Below, in pieces: positions 44,540 through 52,793 of a stretch of 64,000 nucleotides of DNA (its first letter is position 1; each line of letters starts with the position of its first letter). The DNA comes from Actinokineospora diospyrosa. Lineage in GTDB: Bacteria > Actinomycetota > Actinomycetes > Mycobacteriales > Pseudonocardiaceae. Below the pieces are notes generated by a model that was given only the letters and a program-made list of their open reading frames with translations, ran no database searches and had not been told where the DNA came from. A program made the translations under genes and the position numbers. Where the stretch lies: NCBI RefSeq assembly GCF_024171925.1, contig NZ_JAMTCO010000005.1, positions 372,001-436,000 on the forward strand, written 5' to 3'.

Positions 44540-44823
44540 CGCTGTCCTCCATTCGGACTACCGGTCACGCGGATCCTCGCAGATCAGCCCCGGTGCGACA
44601 ACGCGGGAACCACCACCGGGGCGCTACCCGCCGGTACGGGCACCACCGGTCACTCCCAGTCCACACAGGAATGGCAATGGCGGCGATTTGACGGCTACCG
44701 GCCCGTTCTGTCAAGTGTCTACTTGAGACTGTGAATTCCCATTGGCGGAACAGGGGAAATGCCCGCTTGGTGGGTATTGGCGCGGGATGTGCCGAAATGG
44801 TTCGACCACCCGGCGCACCGCTC

Positions 44824-44848
44824 TTGACATCTAGTTTGGTCTAGTCCA
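44824..44848 (+). promoter_or_regulatory. DasR-like operator and promoter of the chitinase gene
   Basis: TTGACA (44824-44829) reads as a -35 box. TGGTCTAGTCCA (44837-44848) follows within the spacer and differs by one base from the TGGTCTAGACCA core of DasR-response elements that control chitinase genes in actinomycetes. Bound repressor would block the promoter until a chitin-derived signal is present. It is about 75 bases before the chitinase ATG. The remainder of the 384-base gap 44540-44923 holds no gene. Confidence 0.8.
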
Positions 44849-44923
44849 ATTTTGGAGGGCACCGAGCGCGGCTGGGGTTGTCCACCCTTCCCGCGTCCCC
44901 CACCCTGCACTGGAGCGCAAACC

Positions 44924-47041
44924 ATGCGGCTGTCCAGACCACTCACCGCCCTGCTCGCCACCGCGGCCGCGGCGGCGTCCGTCGTCGGGATCTCCCTGGC
45001 GACCAACTCGGCGCAGGCGGCGCCGTCGCCGACCGCCGTCGCGGCGAAACCGTTGCCGCCCAGGGTCTTCGCGCCCTACTTCGAGGCGTGGACCGGCGAG
45101 AACCCCGCCACCCTCTCGGCGGCCTCCGGCGCCAAGTACCTGACCATGGCCTTCCTGCAGACCGCCAGCCCCGGCTCGTGCACCGCGCTGTGGAACGGCG
45201 ACACCAGCATGCCGATCGGGCAGGCCACCTTCGGCGCCCAGATCAAGCAGATCCAGGCCGCGGGCGGTGACGTCATCCCGTCCTTCGGCGGCTACACCGC
45301 CGACACCACCGGCACCGAGCTCGCCGACAGCTGCACCGACGTCAACAAGATCGCTGCGGAGTACCAGCGGCTGATCACCACCTACGACATCAGCCGCATC
45401 GACCTCGACATCGAGATCGACGCGCTGGACAACACCGCGGGTGTCGACCGGCGCAACAAGGCCGTCAAGCTCACCAAGGACTGGGCCAAGGCCAACGGCA
45501 GGCAGATCCAGTTCTCCTACACCCTGCCCACCACCACGACCGGGCTGGCGCAGAACGGCGTCGCACTGCTGCGCAACGCGGTGCAGAACAACGCCGAGGT
45601 CGACGTCGTCAACATCATGACGTTCGACTACTACGACAACGCGGGCACGCACAACATGGCCGAGGACACCAAGACCGCGGCCCAGGGCCTGGTCAACACC
45701 CTCGCCCAGCTGTACCCGGCCAAGACCCAGGCGCAGTTGTGGGGCATGGTCGGCGTCACCGAGATGATCGGTGTCGACGACTTCGGCCCCGCCGAGACCT
45801 TCACCACGGCCAACGCGGTGACCGTCTACAACTGGGCGCTGCAGAAGGGCATCAACACCCTGTCGTTCTGGGCGTTGCAGCGCGACAACGGCAACTGCCC
45901 CGGTGGCGCCGCTCGTGACGACTGCTCCGGCATCGCGCAGGACCTGTACTACTTCAGCAAGACCTTCGCGCCGTTCACCGGTGGCACCCAGAACCCGTCT
46001 GACGACTTCTCGCTGTCGGTGAACCCTTCCGCAGTCAGCCTGGACCCGGGTAAGACCGCGACCTCCACCGTCAGCACCGCTGTCACCACCGGTGCCGCGC
46101 AGACCGTCACGCTGTCCGCCGGTTCGGCGCAGGGTGGCGTCTCCGCCGCGGTCAACCCCGGCAGCGTCACCTCGGGTGGCTCGGCCACGGTTACCTTTAC
46201 TGCCAACGCGAACGCGACCCCGGGCACCTACCAGTTCACGGTTACCGGTAGCGCCGCTTCCGGCAGCCACAGCGCCACCGTCGCGGTCACCGTCAACGGG
46301 ACCCAGCCCGCCAACGACTTCAGCCTCGCGGTCAACCCGTCCACGGTCACCGTCGACCGCGGCAAGACCGCGACTGCCACGTTGAACACCACGGCGATCG
46401 GCACCGCGCAGACCATCACGCTGAGCGCCACCAAGCCGCAGAGCGGTGTCAGCGTCACCCTCAACCCGACCTCGGTGACCGCGGGCAACAACGCCACGAT
46501 CACCGTCACCGCGCTCGCAGGTGCCACCCCCGGCAACTACGAGTTCTGGATCGGTGGCTCGGCCGCGTCCGGCAAGCACAGCACCAGCTTCACGGTGACG
46601 GTCAACACCGGCACCCCGCCGACCGGCCCGATCGTCAACGGTGACTTCGAGACCGGCTCGCTGGCGCCGTGGACCGCGCTCTCGGGCACCTCGGTCGTCG
46701 GCTCCGGCGCCCACGGCGGCACCTACGCGCTCTCGGTCGCCGCGACCAACTCCAGCACCGGTGAGGCGTCGCAGGCGCTGACCCTGCAGCCCAACACCGC
46801 CTACACCCTGCGCGCCTGGGTCAAGGGCACCTACGCCTTCATCGGTGTCCGCGGTGGTGCCACCGGCAGCACCTGGGCCTCCCCGGCCGACTGGCAGGAG
46901 GTGTCGCTGCCGTTCACCACGGGCGCCAGCGGTGCCGTGACCGTGTACGTCCACGGCTGGTACGGGCTCGGCACCGTGTTCGCCGATGACGTCACCGTCA
47001 GCCCCGGCAGTGTCGCGCGCGCCATCACCAAGCGGCGCTAG
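44924..47041 (+). CDS. secreted GH18 chitinase with Ig-like repeats and a carbohydrate-binding domain
   Basis: The 705-residue protein has a signal peptide ending at SAQA|AP. Residues about 45-345 form the GH18 barrel with the catalytic RIDLDIEID (DxDxE) motif; Glu is the acid. The first Asp of the usual DxxDxDxE is replaced by Ser. Two Ig-like repeats follow, each opening with DFSLxVNPS (about 360 and 460). A C-terminal jelly-roll domain begins IVNGDFETGSLAPW, as in CBM4/9-like carbohydrate-binding modules. It degrades extracellular chitin. GGAGCG precedes the ATG and a DasR-like site lies upstream. Confidence 0.93.
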   Translation: MRLSRPLTALLATAAAAASVVGISLATNSAQAAPSPTAVAAKPLPPRVFAPYFEAWTGENPATLSAASGAKYLTMAFLQTASPGSCTALWNGDTSMPIGQATFGAQIKQIQAAGGDVIPSFGGYTADTTGTELADSCTDVNKIAAEYQRLITTYDISRIDLDIEIDALDNTAGVDRRNKAVKLTKDWAKANGRQIQFSYTLPTTTTGLAQNGVALLRNAVQNNAEVDVVNIMTFDYYDNAGTHNMAEDTKTAAQGLVNTLAQLYPAKTQAQLWGMVGVTEMIGVDDFGPAETFTTANAVTVYNWALQKGINTLSFWALQRDNGNCPGGAARDDCSGIAQDLYYFSKTFAPFTGGTQNPSDDFSLSVNPSAVSLDPGKTATSTVSTAVTTGAAQTVTLSAGSAQGGVSAAVNPGSVTSGGSATVTFTANANATPGTYQFTVTGSAASGSHSATVAVTVNGTQPANDFSLAVNPSTVTVDRGKTATATLNTTAIGTAQTITLSATKPQSGVSVTLNPTSVTAGNNATITVTALAGATPGNYEFWIGGSAASGKHSTSFTVTVNTGTPPTGPIVNGDFETGSLAPWTALSGTSVVGSGAHGGTYALSVAATNSSTGEASQALTLQPNTAYTLRAWVKGTYAFIGVRGGATGSTWASPADWQEVSLPFTTGASGAVTVYVHGWYGLGTVFADDVTVSPGSVARAITKRR

Positions 47042-47084
47042 TCGACGGTTTTAGTACGACAGCTCCAATACGACAAGGCTGATC

Positions 47085-47112
47085 GCGGCGGGCACCTCCG
47101 GGTGTCCGCCGC
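47085..47112. terminator. bidirectional terminator between chitinase and COG0523 genes
   Basis: GCGGCGGGCACC and GGTGTCCGCCGC form a 12-pair stem with one G-T pair and a four-base loop. It lies 44 bases after the chitinase stop and eight bases past the convergent GTPase stop, so it can end both transcripts. Confidence 0.75.
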
Positions 47113-47119
47113 GGTCGCG

Positions 47120-48091
47120 TCAGCGGCTCTGGTAGCGGGTGATCGAGAGCAGGTCCAGCGGGTCGACGGTGTCGTCCGCGGTGACCACCGCGTCGTCGAG
47201 CTGGGCGGTGATGGCCCGGGCGTCCAACCCGGCGCCGATCATGACCAACTCGGTGCGCCGCGCGGCATCGGGGGCCGGGGTCACCCAGACCGAGGAGCCC
47301 ACCGTCTGCACGCCAAGCGGTTCGTCGGCGCCCTCGAACCAGGCGAAGCCCTTCATCCGGTACAGCCCGGCGGGGCGCTCGGTGAGGAACCGGGCGAAGC
47401 GGCGCGGGTGCAGCGGGGTCTCGTGCCCGAACTCGACGCTGGCGTAACCTGCGTGCAGGTGCTGCTCGTGCTCGACGAGGTCTTCGAACGACAGTTGCCG
47501 CTCCACCGGGTCAGGCCGGTCGACCGGGTCGAACAAGAGCGCCGGGTCGACCCTGCCGTACTCAGTTGGCACTACCGGCGTTCCTTCGGCCAGTTCGCGC
47601 ACTAGGTCGAGGACGCCGGGTTCCGCGCGGTCGGCTTTGTTGAGCAGGATCAGGTCCGCTTGCCGCAGGTGCAGGTCCAGCCTCGGGTGGGTCTGCCGGG
47701 TCTCGGTGAACTCGGCGGCGTCAACGACCTCGACGAGCCCGCCGTAGCGGATGTGCGGGTTCGCGCTGGCCAGGACCATCTTGACCATCGCGGGCGGTTC
47801 GGCGAGGCCGCTCGCCTCGATCACGATGACGTCGACCGGCCCGTCCGGCCGCGCGAGCCGCTGCAGCATCTCGTCCAGGTCCTCCGGGTCGACCGCGCAG
47901 CACAGGCAGCCGTTGCCCAGCGACACCAGGGAGTCGACCTGCGCCGCGACGGTCAGCGCGTCGATGTTGACCTTGCCGAAGTCGTTGACGATCACGCCGA
48001 CGCGCAGGTCGGACGTGTGCAGGAGGTGGTTGAGCAGGGTGGTCTTGCCCGCGCCGAGGAAGCCGGCGACCACGAGAACCGGGATGTCCAC
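47120..48091 (-). CDS. COG0523 GTPase, putative zinc metallochaperone
   Basis: The 323-residue protein has P-loop GFLGAGKTTLLNHLL, the CxCC metal motif GCLCC, a switch segment IVIEASGLAEP, and NKAD as G4. This is the CobW/ZNG1 pattern. The CxCC motif binds zinc (or another metal), and GTP hydrolysis drives transfer to client enzymes. Some members support growth in zinc shortage and are Zur-regulated; zur is in this window, but I see no clear Zur box here. The C-terminal domain ends RYQSR. Confidence 0.9.
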   Translation of the reverse strand: MDIPVLVVAGFLGAGKTTLLNHLLHTSDLRVGVIVNDFGKVNIDALTVAAQVDSLVSLGNGCLCCAVDPEDLDEMLQRLARPDGPVDVIVIEASGLAEPPAMVKMVLASANPHIRYGGLVEVVDAAEFTETRQTHPRLDLHLRQADLILLNKADRAEPGVLDLVRELAEGTPVVPTEYGRVDPALLFDPVDRPDPVERQLSFEDLVEHEQHLHAGYASVEFGHETPLHPRRFARFLTERPAGLYRMKGFAWFEGADEPLGVQTVGSSVWVTPAPDAARRTELVMIGAGLDARAITAQLDDAVVTADDTVDPLDLLSITRYQSR

Positions 48092-48265
48092 CGGGCGAGG
48101 GTAACCCCCGCCGAGCGGTGCCCGGCGGGGGCCATCTCCCCCAGTGCGGTCGTCCCCCTCGACCTATAGGCAACGGTAGCCAGGCGCTCACTGTGGGTCG
48201 TCCGGCTTCGGGAGGACATGCGGGTCCGACCTAAGAGGGACCTCGCGGACTTAGTCCACTGTGGT

Positions 48266-48745
48266 CTAAACTCGGCTGAAGTAGGCCTTTACCACCTTGG
48301 TGTGTAAGGGGAACGCCAGGGTGGCGGGGGAGTGGATTAGCTCCCAGCCGGTTGTCTCGTTGGTCGGTGCAGACGGCGGTAGGGCTGCCTTGGTTGTGGC
48401 TGGCGCTAAGCCGAAGACGAGCAGGGTCCCGTCCGGTGCGCTTAGCGCGTCGAATAAGGTGATCCTGTCTGCGTCGACGCTGACCCCGGCTTCTTCCTTC
48501 GCCTCTCGGGCTGCAGCTGCTTGCCACGACTCACCGTGGTCGACGAAACCGCCCGGCAGCGCCAACTCCTTCGGCTCGATGTCGCGGCGTACGACTAAGA
48601 GGCCGTCGTCCACCGGCAGCAGTAGGACGGCTACCGGGACGGGGTTGAGGTATGAAGTTTGTTCACAGCTGGCGCACCGGCGGGGCCAGGCGAGACCATC
48701 GGGGTAGCGGGTGCCGCAGAACGAGCAGTGCGAGTTCCTGGTCAT
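48266..48745 (-). CDS. Nudix hydrolase with N-terminal zinc ribbon
   Basis: The 159-residue protein has two Cys pairs (CSFCG and CASC) making a small zinc ribbon, and then the Nudix box GGFVDHGESWQAAAAREAKEEAG (GX5EX7REUXEEXGU, complete, residues ~67-89). Zinc-ribbon Nudix proteins are often NADH-pyrophosphatase-like or NrtR-type; here the fold is short, so an ADP-ribose- or nucleotide-cleaving enzyme is likely. The ATG overlaps the stop of the OsmC-like gene, so both are cotranslated. A TTAG-N-CCAC-N-GTGG-N-CTAA inverted repeat overlaps its 3' end. Confidence 0.9.
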   Translation of the reverse strand: MTRNSHCSFCGTRYPDGLAWPRRCASCEQTSYLNPVPVAVLLLPVDDGLLVVRRDIEPKELALPGGFVDHGESWQAAAAREAKEEAGVSVDADRITLFDALSAPDGTLLVFGLAPATTKAALPPSAPTNETTGWELIHSPATLAFPLHTKVVKAYFSRV

Positions 48746-49131
48746 GCCACATCCATCTCGATAGCCGTCGACCGCTTGAGGGTCCGGGTCACCGTGCAGA
48801 GCGCGTCGACGGCGCGGTTGACCACGGTGACCAGCTCCGCGCGGGTCGCCTCGTCCAGCTCACCCAGGTCGACCCCGATCCGCACGCCGTCGAGCTCGTG
48901 CGCCCCGGCTGGCCGGACGTCGGTGGCGCTGACCCTGGGCGCCGCCCCCGTCCGCCGCGCGACCAACTCCTCGGCCGTGATCCCGACGCAGGTCGCCGCG
49001 GCCGCGAGCAGCAGCTCGACCGGGCTGAACACCCCGTCCTGCCCGGCCCGGCCGACCTCGACCGAGGCACCCCGGTCGTTGGTCGCGGTGAACACGTGCA
49101 CCCCGGTGCGCTCGGTGCGGATCGTTGTCAC
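48742..49131 (-). CDS. OsmC family protein
   Basis: The 129-residue protein starts at GTG 49131 behind GAGGGG. The pattern SPVELLLAAAATCVGITAEEL and the later CTVTRTLKR carry the two cysteines of the OsmC/Ohr fold at the right distance. These reduce organic peroxides with a reactive Cys pair. The gene lies directly upstream of the Nudix gene with ATGA overlap, so the pair may protect against oxidised nucleotides or peroxides. Confidence 0.85.
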   Translation of the reverse strand: MTTIRTERTGVHVFTATNDRGASVEVGRAGQDGVFSPVELLLAAAATCVGITAEELVARRTGAAPRVSATDVRPAGAHELDGVRIGVDLGELDEATRAELVTVVNRAVDALCTVTRTLKRSTAIEMDVA

Positions 49132-49518
49132 AGGTCCCCTCCCACGCCACGGCCCAAGATCATCCAATGGGCCCCCGGATTCCACAGTATGGGGAGGTGA
49201 GCTGGGGGAACAAGGCGGGTCGGGGGAGTGTGGACGGTCGGCGGGGTTGTGGACAACCGGGCGGGGGCGGGTCGCTGAGGGCAGGCGGCTGGGGTGGACA
49301 GGCTGGGCGGACCGCTGGGGCCGGGCCGAGCTGGCCGGGGCGTGGGGCGCGGGGTTGGGCCGCTGAGTTGAGCAGGCCGGGCTGGGCAGGCTGGGGCGTG
49401 GGGTGGGGCGGGCTGGGTTGGGTAAGAGGTGCCGAGCGGGCGGGTGAGGGCAGGTGAGCTGGGTCGAGCGGGTGGGGGGCGGTGAGGTCAGGCGAGTGGG
49501 TCGGGCAGTGGCTGGGCT

Positions 49519-49562
49519 GGGTGGGTGGGGTGAGTGGGCTGAGCCGGGTGGGTGGGGTGAGT
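49519..49562. repeat. 27-bp-period G-rich repeat in a 460-base spacer
   Basis: The 17-base unit GGGTGGGTGGGGTGAGT occurs exactly at 49519-49535 and 49546-49562. The whole 49132-49592 region between the OsmC and CutC genes is G/T-rich on the plus strand with many GGGCTGGG and GGGTGGG runs. It could form G-quadruplexes. No convincing gene is seen. Confidence 0.7.
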
Positions 49563-49592
49563 GAGTTGGGCGGGTGGTGGGTTCGGCGGGGG

Positions 49593-50300
49593 TCAGGCGT
49601 CGAGGAGGGTGCGGAGGGCTTCGACGCGGGTGACCTCGACGGGGCTGTCCCAGCTGTCGCGGACCAGGCCGCCCGCGTGGATGGCGTTGACGCCGATGGA
49701 GCGCAGGCCGGGGACGTGGGCGTGCTTGAGGCCACCGCCCGCGAGTAGGCGCACCCCCGCGGCCTGCCAGTCGTCGCGGGCGGCGAGGCGGGGGAGGCCG
49801 TGCTCGAGGCCCTTGGCCGAGCCCGCGGTCAGCACCGTGTCGAGGCCGGGGAGGCCGCGCAGGGCGGCCCAGGCCTGCTGGGCGTCGGCGGCGTGGTCGA
49901 CGGCGCGGTGGAAGGTCCACGGGCTGCCGCCGATGGCCTCGACGACGGCGCGGGTGGCCGCCAGGTCGACCTGCCCGTCCTGGGTGAGGAAGCCGAGCAC
50001 GAACTCCTGCGCGCCCGCCTGGCGCAGCTGGCCGACCGTGTCCAGCAGCCGGTCGAGCTCGGCCTCGTCGGCGGTGAAGCCGTCGGTGCCGCGCACCATG
50101 ACCCGCAGCGGGAGGTCGACCGCCGCCCGCATCTCGGCGACCAGCGCCGGGTCGGGGGTCAGCCCGTCCCGGTCCATCTGGGCGACGACCTCGATCCGGT
50201 CGGCGCCGCCCTGTTGGGCGGCGACCGCGTCGGGGACGGTCAAGGCGATGATCTCCAGCAAACCGCGCTGTGGCGAGGAAACGGTCACGGCGACCATCAT
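49593..50300 (-). CDS. cutC: CutC family protein
   Basis: The 235-residue TIM-barrel protein has LLEIIALTVPDAVAAQQGGADRIEV at its start and TFHRAVDHAAD in the middle, followed by VLTAGSA and LLAGGGLKHAHV. These are CutC hallmarks. The copper-homeostasis name is doubtful for bacterial members. Two identical 18-base palindromes of the GntR/DasR operator type lie 84 and 196 bases upstream. That suggests control by a sugar-responsive regulator rather than by copper. ATG 50300 and 50297 are both possible starts. Confidence 0.9.
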   Translation of the reverse strand: MMVAVTVSSPQRGLLEIIALTVPDAVAAQQGGADRIEVVAQMDRDGLTPDPALVAEMRAAVDLPLRVMVRGTDGFTADEAELDRLLDTVGQLRQAGAQEFVLGFLTQDGQVDLAATRAVVEAIGGSPWTFHRAVDHAADAQQAWAALRGLPGLDTVLTAGSAKGLEHGLPRLAARDDWQAAGVRLLAGGGLKHAHVPGLRSIGVNAIHAGGLVRDSWDSPVEVTRVEALRTLLDA

Positions 50301-50383
50301 CCGGTCTCGCCGTCGATTTGTAATGCCCCGGGTTCCACATTCGCTGGATTCGCCCAGGTTGACCCGCGCCAGCGGCCGGGTAA

Positions 50384-50513
50384 AGTGGTCCAGACCACAT
50401 ACTTGGTGGTCTTCTCTTGTGTACTGGCCACAACTTCACCCGCCGAGCGGTCGCTGTGGACGACCGCTGACCGGGTTCGGCCAATGGTGGTGAATAGTGG
50501 TCCAGACCACATA
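50384..50513 (-). promoter_or_regulatory. two identical GTGGTCCAGACCAC operator-like palindromes upstream of cutC
   Basis: AGTGGTCCAGACCACATA occurs exactly at 50384-50401 and 50496-50513, 112 bases apart in the same orientation. The core GGTCCAGACC is an inverted repeat like the GGTCTAGACC core of DasR-type sites. Both lie upstream of cutC in the 338-base gap 50301-50638, which has no other gene. Confidence 0.7.
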
Positions 50514-50594
50514 GGTGTTAGCGATCGTGAACCGATTGGCGTCCGTTTTCCGAACGATCAACCCGGTTTACCCGGTTAACCGGGCCCGGACGCG

Positions 50595-50632
50595 CCGATG
50601 CCCCCGATGGTCTGGACCATCGGGGGCATCGG
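50595..50632 (-). terminator. 18-pair hairpin after the VOC gene
   Basis: CCGATGCCCCCGATGGTC and GACCATCGGGGGCATCGG pair perfectly around a two-base loop. It starts seven bases after the stop of the VOC gene on the minus strand, a good terminator position. Its tip contains TGGTCTGGACCA, the same core as the two upstream operator-like sites. Confidence 0.8.
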
Positions 50633-50638
50633 GGTGGG

Positions 50639-51010
50639 TCAGGCGCGTTCGGCCGCGCTGCGCAGCACGCAGAACTCGTTGCCCTCCGGGTCGGCCAGCA
50701 CCGCCCACCCGGTGCCGTCGGGCTGGCGCCGGTCGTCGACCAGACTGGCCCCGGCCGCCAGCAGCCGGTCCACCTCCTGCTCGCGCGCCTCGTCCGGGCG
50801 CAGGCACAGGTGGACCCGGTTCTTCACCGCCTTCGTCTCGGGGACCCGGTTGAAGAACAGCGTCGGGCCGCCCGGGACGGAGATCCAGGCCTCCTCCTCG
50901 CCGTCGACGCACTCGGGGTCGACCGGGTGCCCCACGACCTGGGACCACCACTGGGCCAGGGCGTAGTTGTCGTTAGCGTCGAAAGCGATGTTCACGATGG
51001 TCGAAGGCAT
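50639..51010 (-). CDS. VOC/glyoxalase family protein
   Basis: The 123-residue protein has the IVNIAFDANDNYALAQWW start, VHLCLRPDE in the middle and ADPEGNEFCVL at the end, as in glyoxalase/bleomycin-resistance-like VOC proteins. The ATG is one base after the stop of the upstream BNR-repeat gene, so the two form an operon. A strong terminator follows. Substrate unknown. Confidence 0.85.
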   Translation of the reverse strand: MPSTIVNIAFDANDNYALAQWWSQVVGHPVDPECVDGEEEAWISVPGGPTLFFNRVPETKAVKNRVHLCLRPDEAREQEVDRLLAAGASLVDDRRQPDGTGWAVLADPEGNEFCVLRSAAERA

Positions 51011-51011
51011 G

Positions 51012-52082
51012 TCAGAACACTAAGCGCAGGGTCGCGACCCGGCCCTTCTCGCCGGCCGCCCAGCACGCGCCGTCGGACGCGCAGTCCACGGTGTCGAAAC
51101 TGCCGCTGTCGAAGGCGCGCCAGTCGCGGCCCTCGTTGAGCGTGATGTCGCTGCCGGTAGGCCCAACAGCGATCGCGACCGACGGGAGGAACGGGTGCCA
51201 GGTCACGCCTGAGCGGTAGCCCTTGGGCGCGGAAGACGGCTTGCGCCAGGTGCGGCCACCGTCGCGGGTAGTGCCAAGAGCGTCGACAGCACCATCGGGC
51301 TTGGCGTAGTCGCCGCCAACGGCGATGCCATGCGAACGGTCGCGGAAGGCAGTCGCGAAGACCCCGGCGCTAGCGTTGCTCGCCAGCACGGTGTCGCTAA
51401 CAGTCCAGGTTCGACCCCGGTCGGACGAGTGCAAGACCCGTGCCTTCGCACCGCCGCCGGTCGCGATCCACGCGTCCCGAGAGCCCGACGTGGTCACGCA
51501 CTGCCCGCTCGCGGCGAAGGCGAACTCGCCGTCCAACGCGGGCGGGACGCCGTCGCTAGGCACTACCGACCAGGTGCGCCCGCCGTCGTCGGTCGACAGA
51601 AGCCGGAACTTGCCGTCGACCGGGTCGCTTAGCGCAAGACCGCGCCGGTGATCGAAGAACGCAAGGCAGTCATAGAACGCGTTGGCCTCGCCGTTGCGGA
51701 ACGTCTCGGTCCAGTTCGCGCCGCCATCGGTCGTGCGGAAGATCCGCGACTGGTCGCCGGGGCCGATGCTCAGCGCCACAGCGGTGCGCGCGTCGAACGC
51801 CTCGATGTCGCGCAGTTCCAGGGCCGCGGTGCCCGGCGGGGACGTGCGCGACCAGGTGCGGCCGCCGTCGGTGGTGCGCAGCACGGTGCCGCCGCTGCCG
51901 CTGGCCCACGCGACCTTCGCGCTGACCGCCGAGAGCCCGCGCAGCCGCGCGTCCGATCCAGTGGGGGACAACCGCCAGGTCAGGGTGGGACCGTGGCCGG
52001 TCGTTGGGGTCGCCGTGGCCGGTGTGGCCAGGACACCCGCCGCGAGCACGACGAGCGCGCCGAGGATGAGGGGTCGCTTCAT
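51012..52082 (-). CDS. secreted BNR/Asp-box beta-propeller protein
   Basis: The 356-residue protein has a signal peptide (MKRPLILG... ATPATA) and at least five Asp-box motifs (TTDGGRTW, TTDGGANW, TDDGGRTW, SDRGRTW, TRDGGRTW) at regular spacing, which indicates a seven-bladed or similar propeller of the Ycf48/sortilin-like kind. A Cys pair (CASDGACW) lies near the end. It is probably extracellular; enzymatic activity is not evident. It is cotranscribed with the VOC gene downstream. Confidence 0.85.
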   Translation of the reverse strand: MKRPLILGALVVLAAGVLATPATATPTTGHGPTLTWRLSPTGSDARLRGLSAVSAKVAWASGSGGTVLRTTDGGRTWSRTSPPGTAALELRDIEAFDARTAVALSIGPGDQSRIFRTTDGGANWTETFRNGEANAFYDCLAFFDHRRGLALSDPVDGKFRLLSTDDGGRTWSVVPSDGVPPALDGEFAFAASGQCVTTSGSRDAWIATGGGAKARVLHSSDRGRTWTVSDTVLASNASAGVFATAFRDRSHGIAVGGDYAKPDGAVDALGTTRDGGRTWRKPSSAPKGYRSGVTWHPFLPSVAIAVGPTGSDITLNEGRDWRAFDSGSFDTVDCASDGACWAAGEKGRVATLRLVF

Positions 52083-52139
52083 GTCGCGGAAACTAGACCA
52101 GCGGTGCGCGCCGCAGACAGGTCCAAACGTCGTACCCGG

Positions 52140-52793
52140 TTACCTGGTGACCAGCCCGGCGTCGTAGGCGAGCAGCCCGGCCTGGGTGCGGTTGGCGCAC
52201 TCCAGCTTCACCAGCATCCGCGACACGTAGCTCTTGACCGTCGCCTCGCTCAACGACAACCGGTCGGCGATCTGCGCGTTCGACAGCCCCGCGCCCAGCC
52301 CGGCCAGCACCTCGGCCTCCCGCTCGGTCAGCTCCCGCACCAGCCGCACCGCCCGCTCCCTGGCCGCCTGCTCACCGACCCCCGCGGCCACCAGCCGACG
52401 GGTCGCCGCGGGCGAGAGCACGGTGTGCCCGTCCGCCGCGACCCGCACCAGGCTGATCAGGTCCTCCGGTGGGGTCGTCTTCACCAGGAACCCGGCCGCG
52501 CCAGCGCGCAGCGCCCGGATCACGTACTGGTCGGCGTCGAAGGTCGTCAGCGCCACGACCGCGGGCGGCCCCGGCAGCCGGGCGATCCGCTCGATCGCGG
52601 TCAACCCGTCCACGCCCGGCATCCGCAGGTCCATCAGCACCACGTGCGGCCGGTGGCGCACCACCGCCTCCACCGCCGCCGCCCCGTCCTGCGCGGTGTC
52701 GACGACGTCGATGTCGGACGCCGTGCCCAGGATCGTGCGCAGGTGGGCGCACACCATCGGCTCGTCGTCCACGAGGACCACCCGGATGACCAT
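52140..52793 (-). CDS. LuxR-family (NarL/FixJ) response regulator
   Basis: The 217-residue regulator has a receiver domain (VVLVDDEPMVCAHLR, phospho-acceptor Asp in VVLMDLRMPG) and a C-terminal LuxR helix-turn-helix (LTEREAEVLAGLGAGLSNAQIADRL). It is activated by the adjacent histidine kinase, whose stop codon lies directly next to its start. The regulon cannot be read. Confidence 0.93.
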   Translation of the reverse strand: MVIRVVLVDDEPMVCAHLRTILGTASDIDVVDTAQDGAAAVEAVVRHRPHVVLMDLRMPGVDGLTAIERIARLPGPPAVVALTTFDADQYVIRALRAGAAGFLVKTTPPEDLISLVRVAADGHTVLSPAATRRLVAAGVGEQAARERAVRLVRELTEREAEVLAGLGAGLSNAQIADRLSLSEATVKSYVSRMLVKLECANRTQAGLLAYDAGLVTR

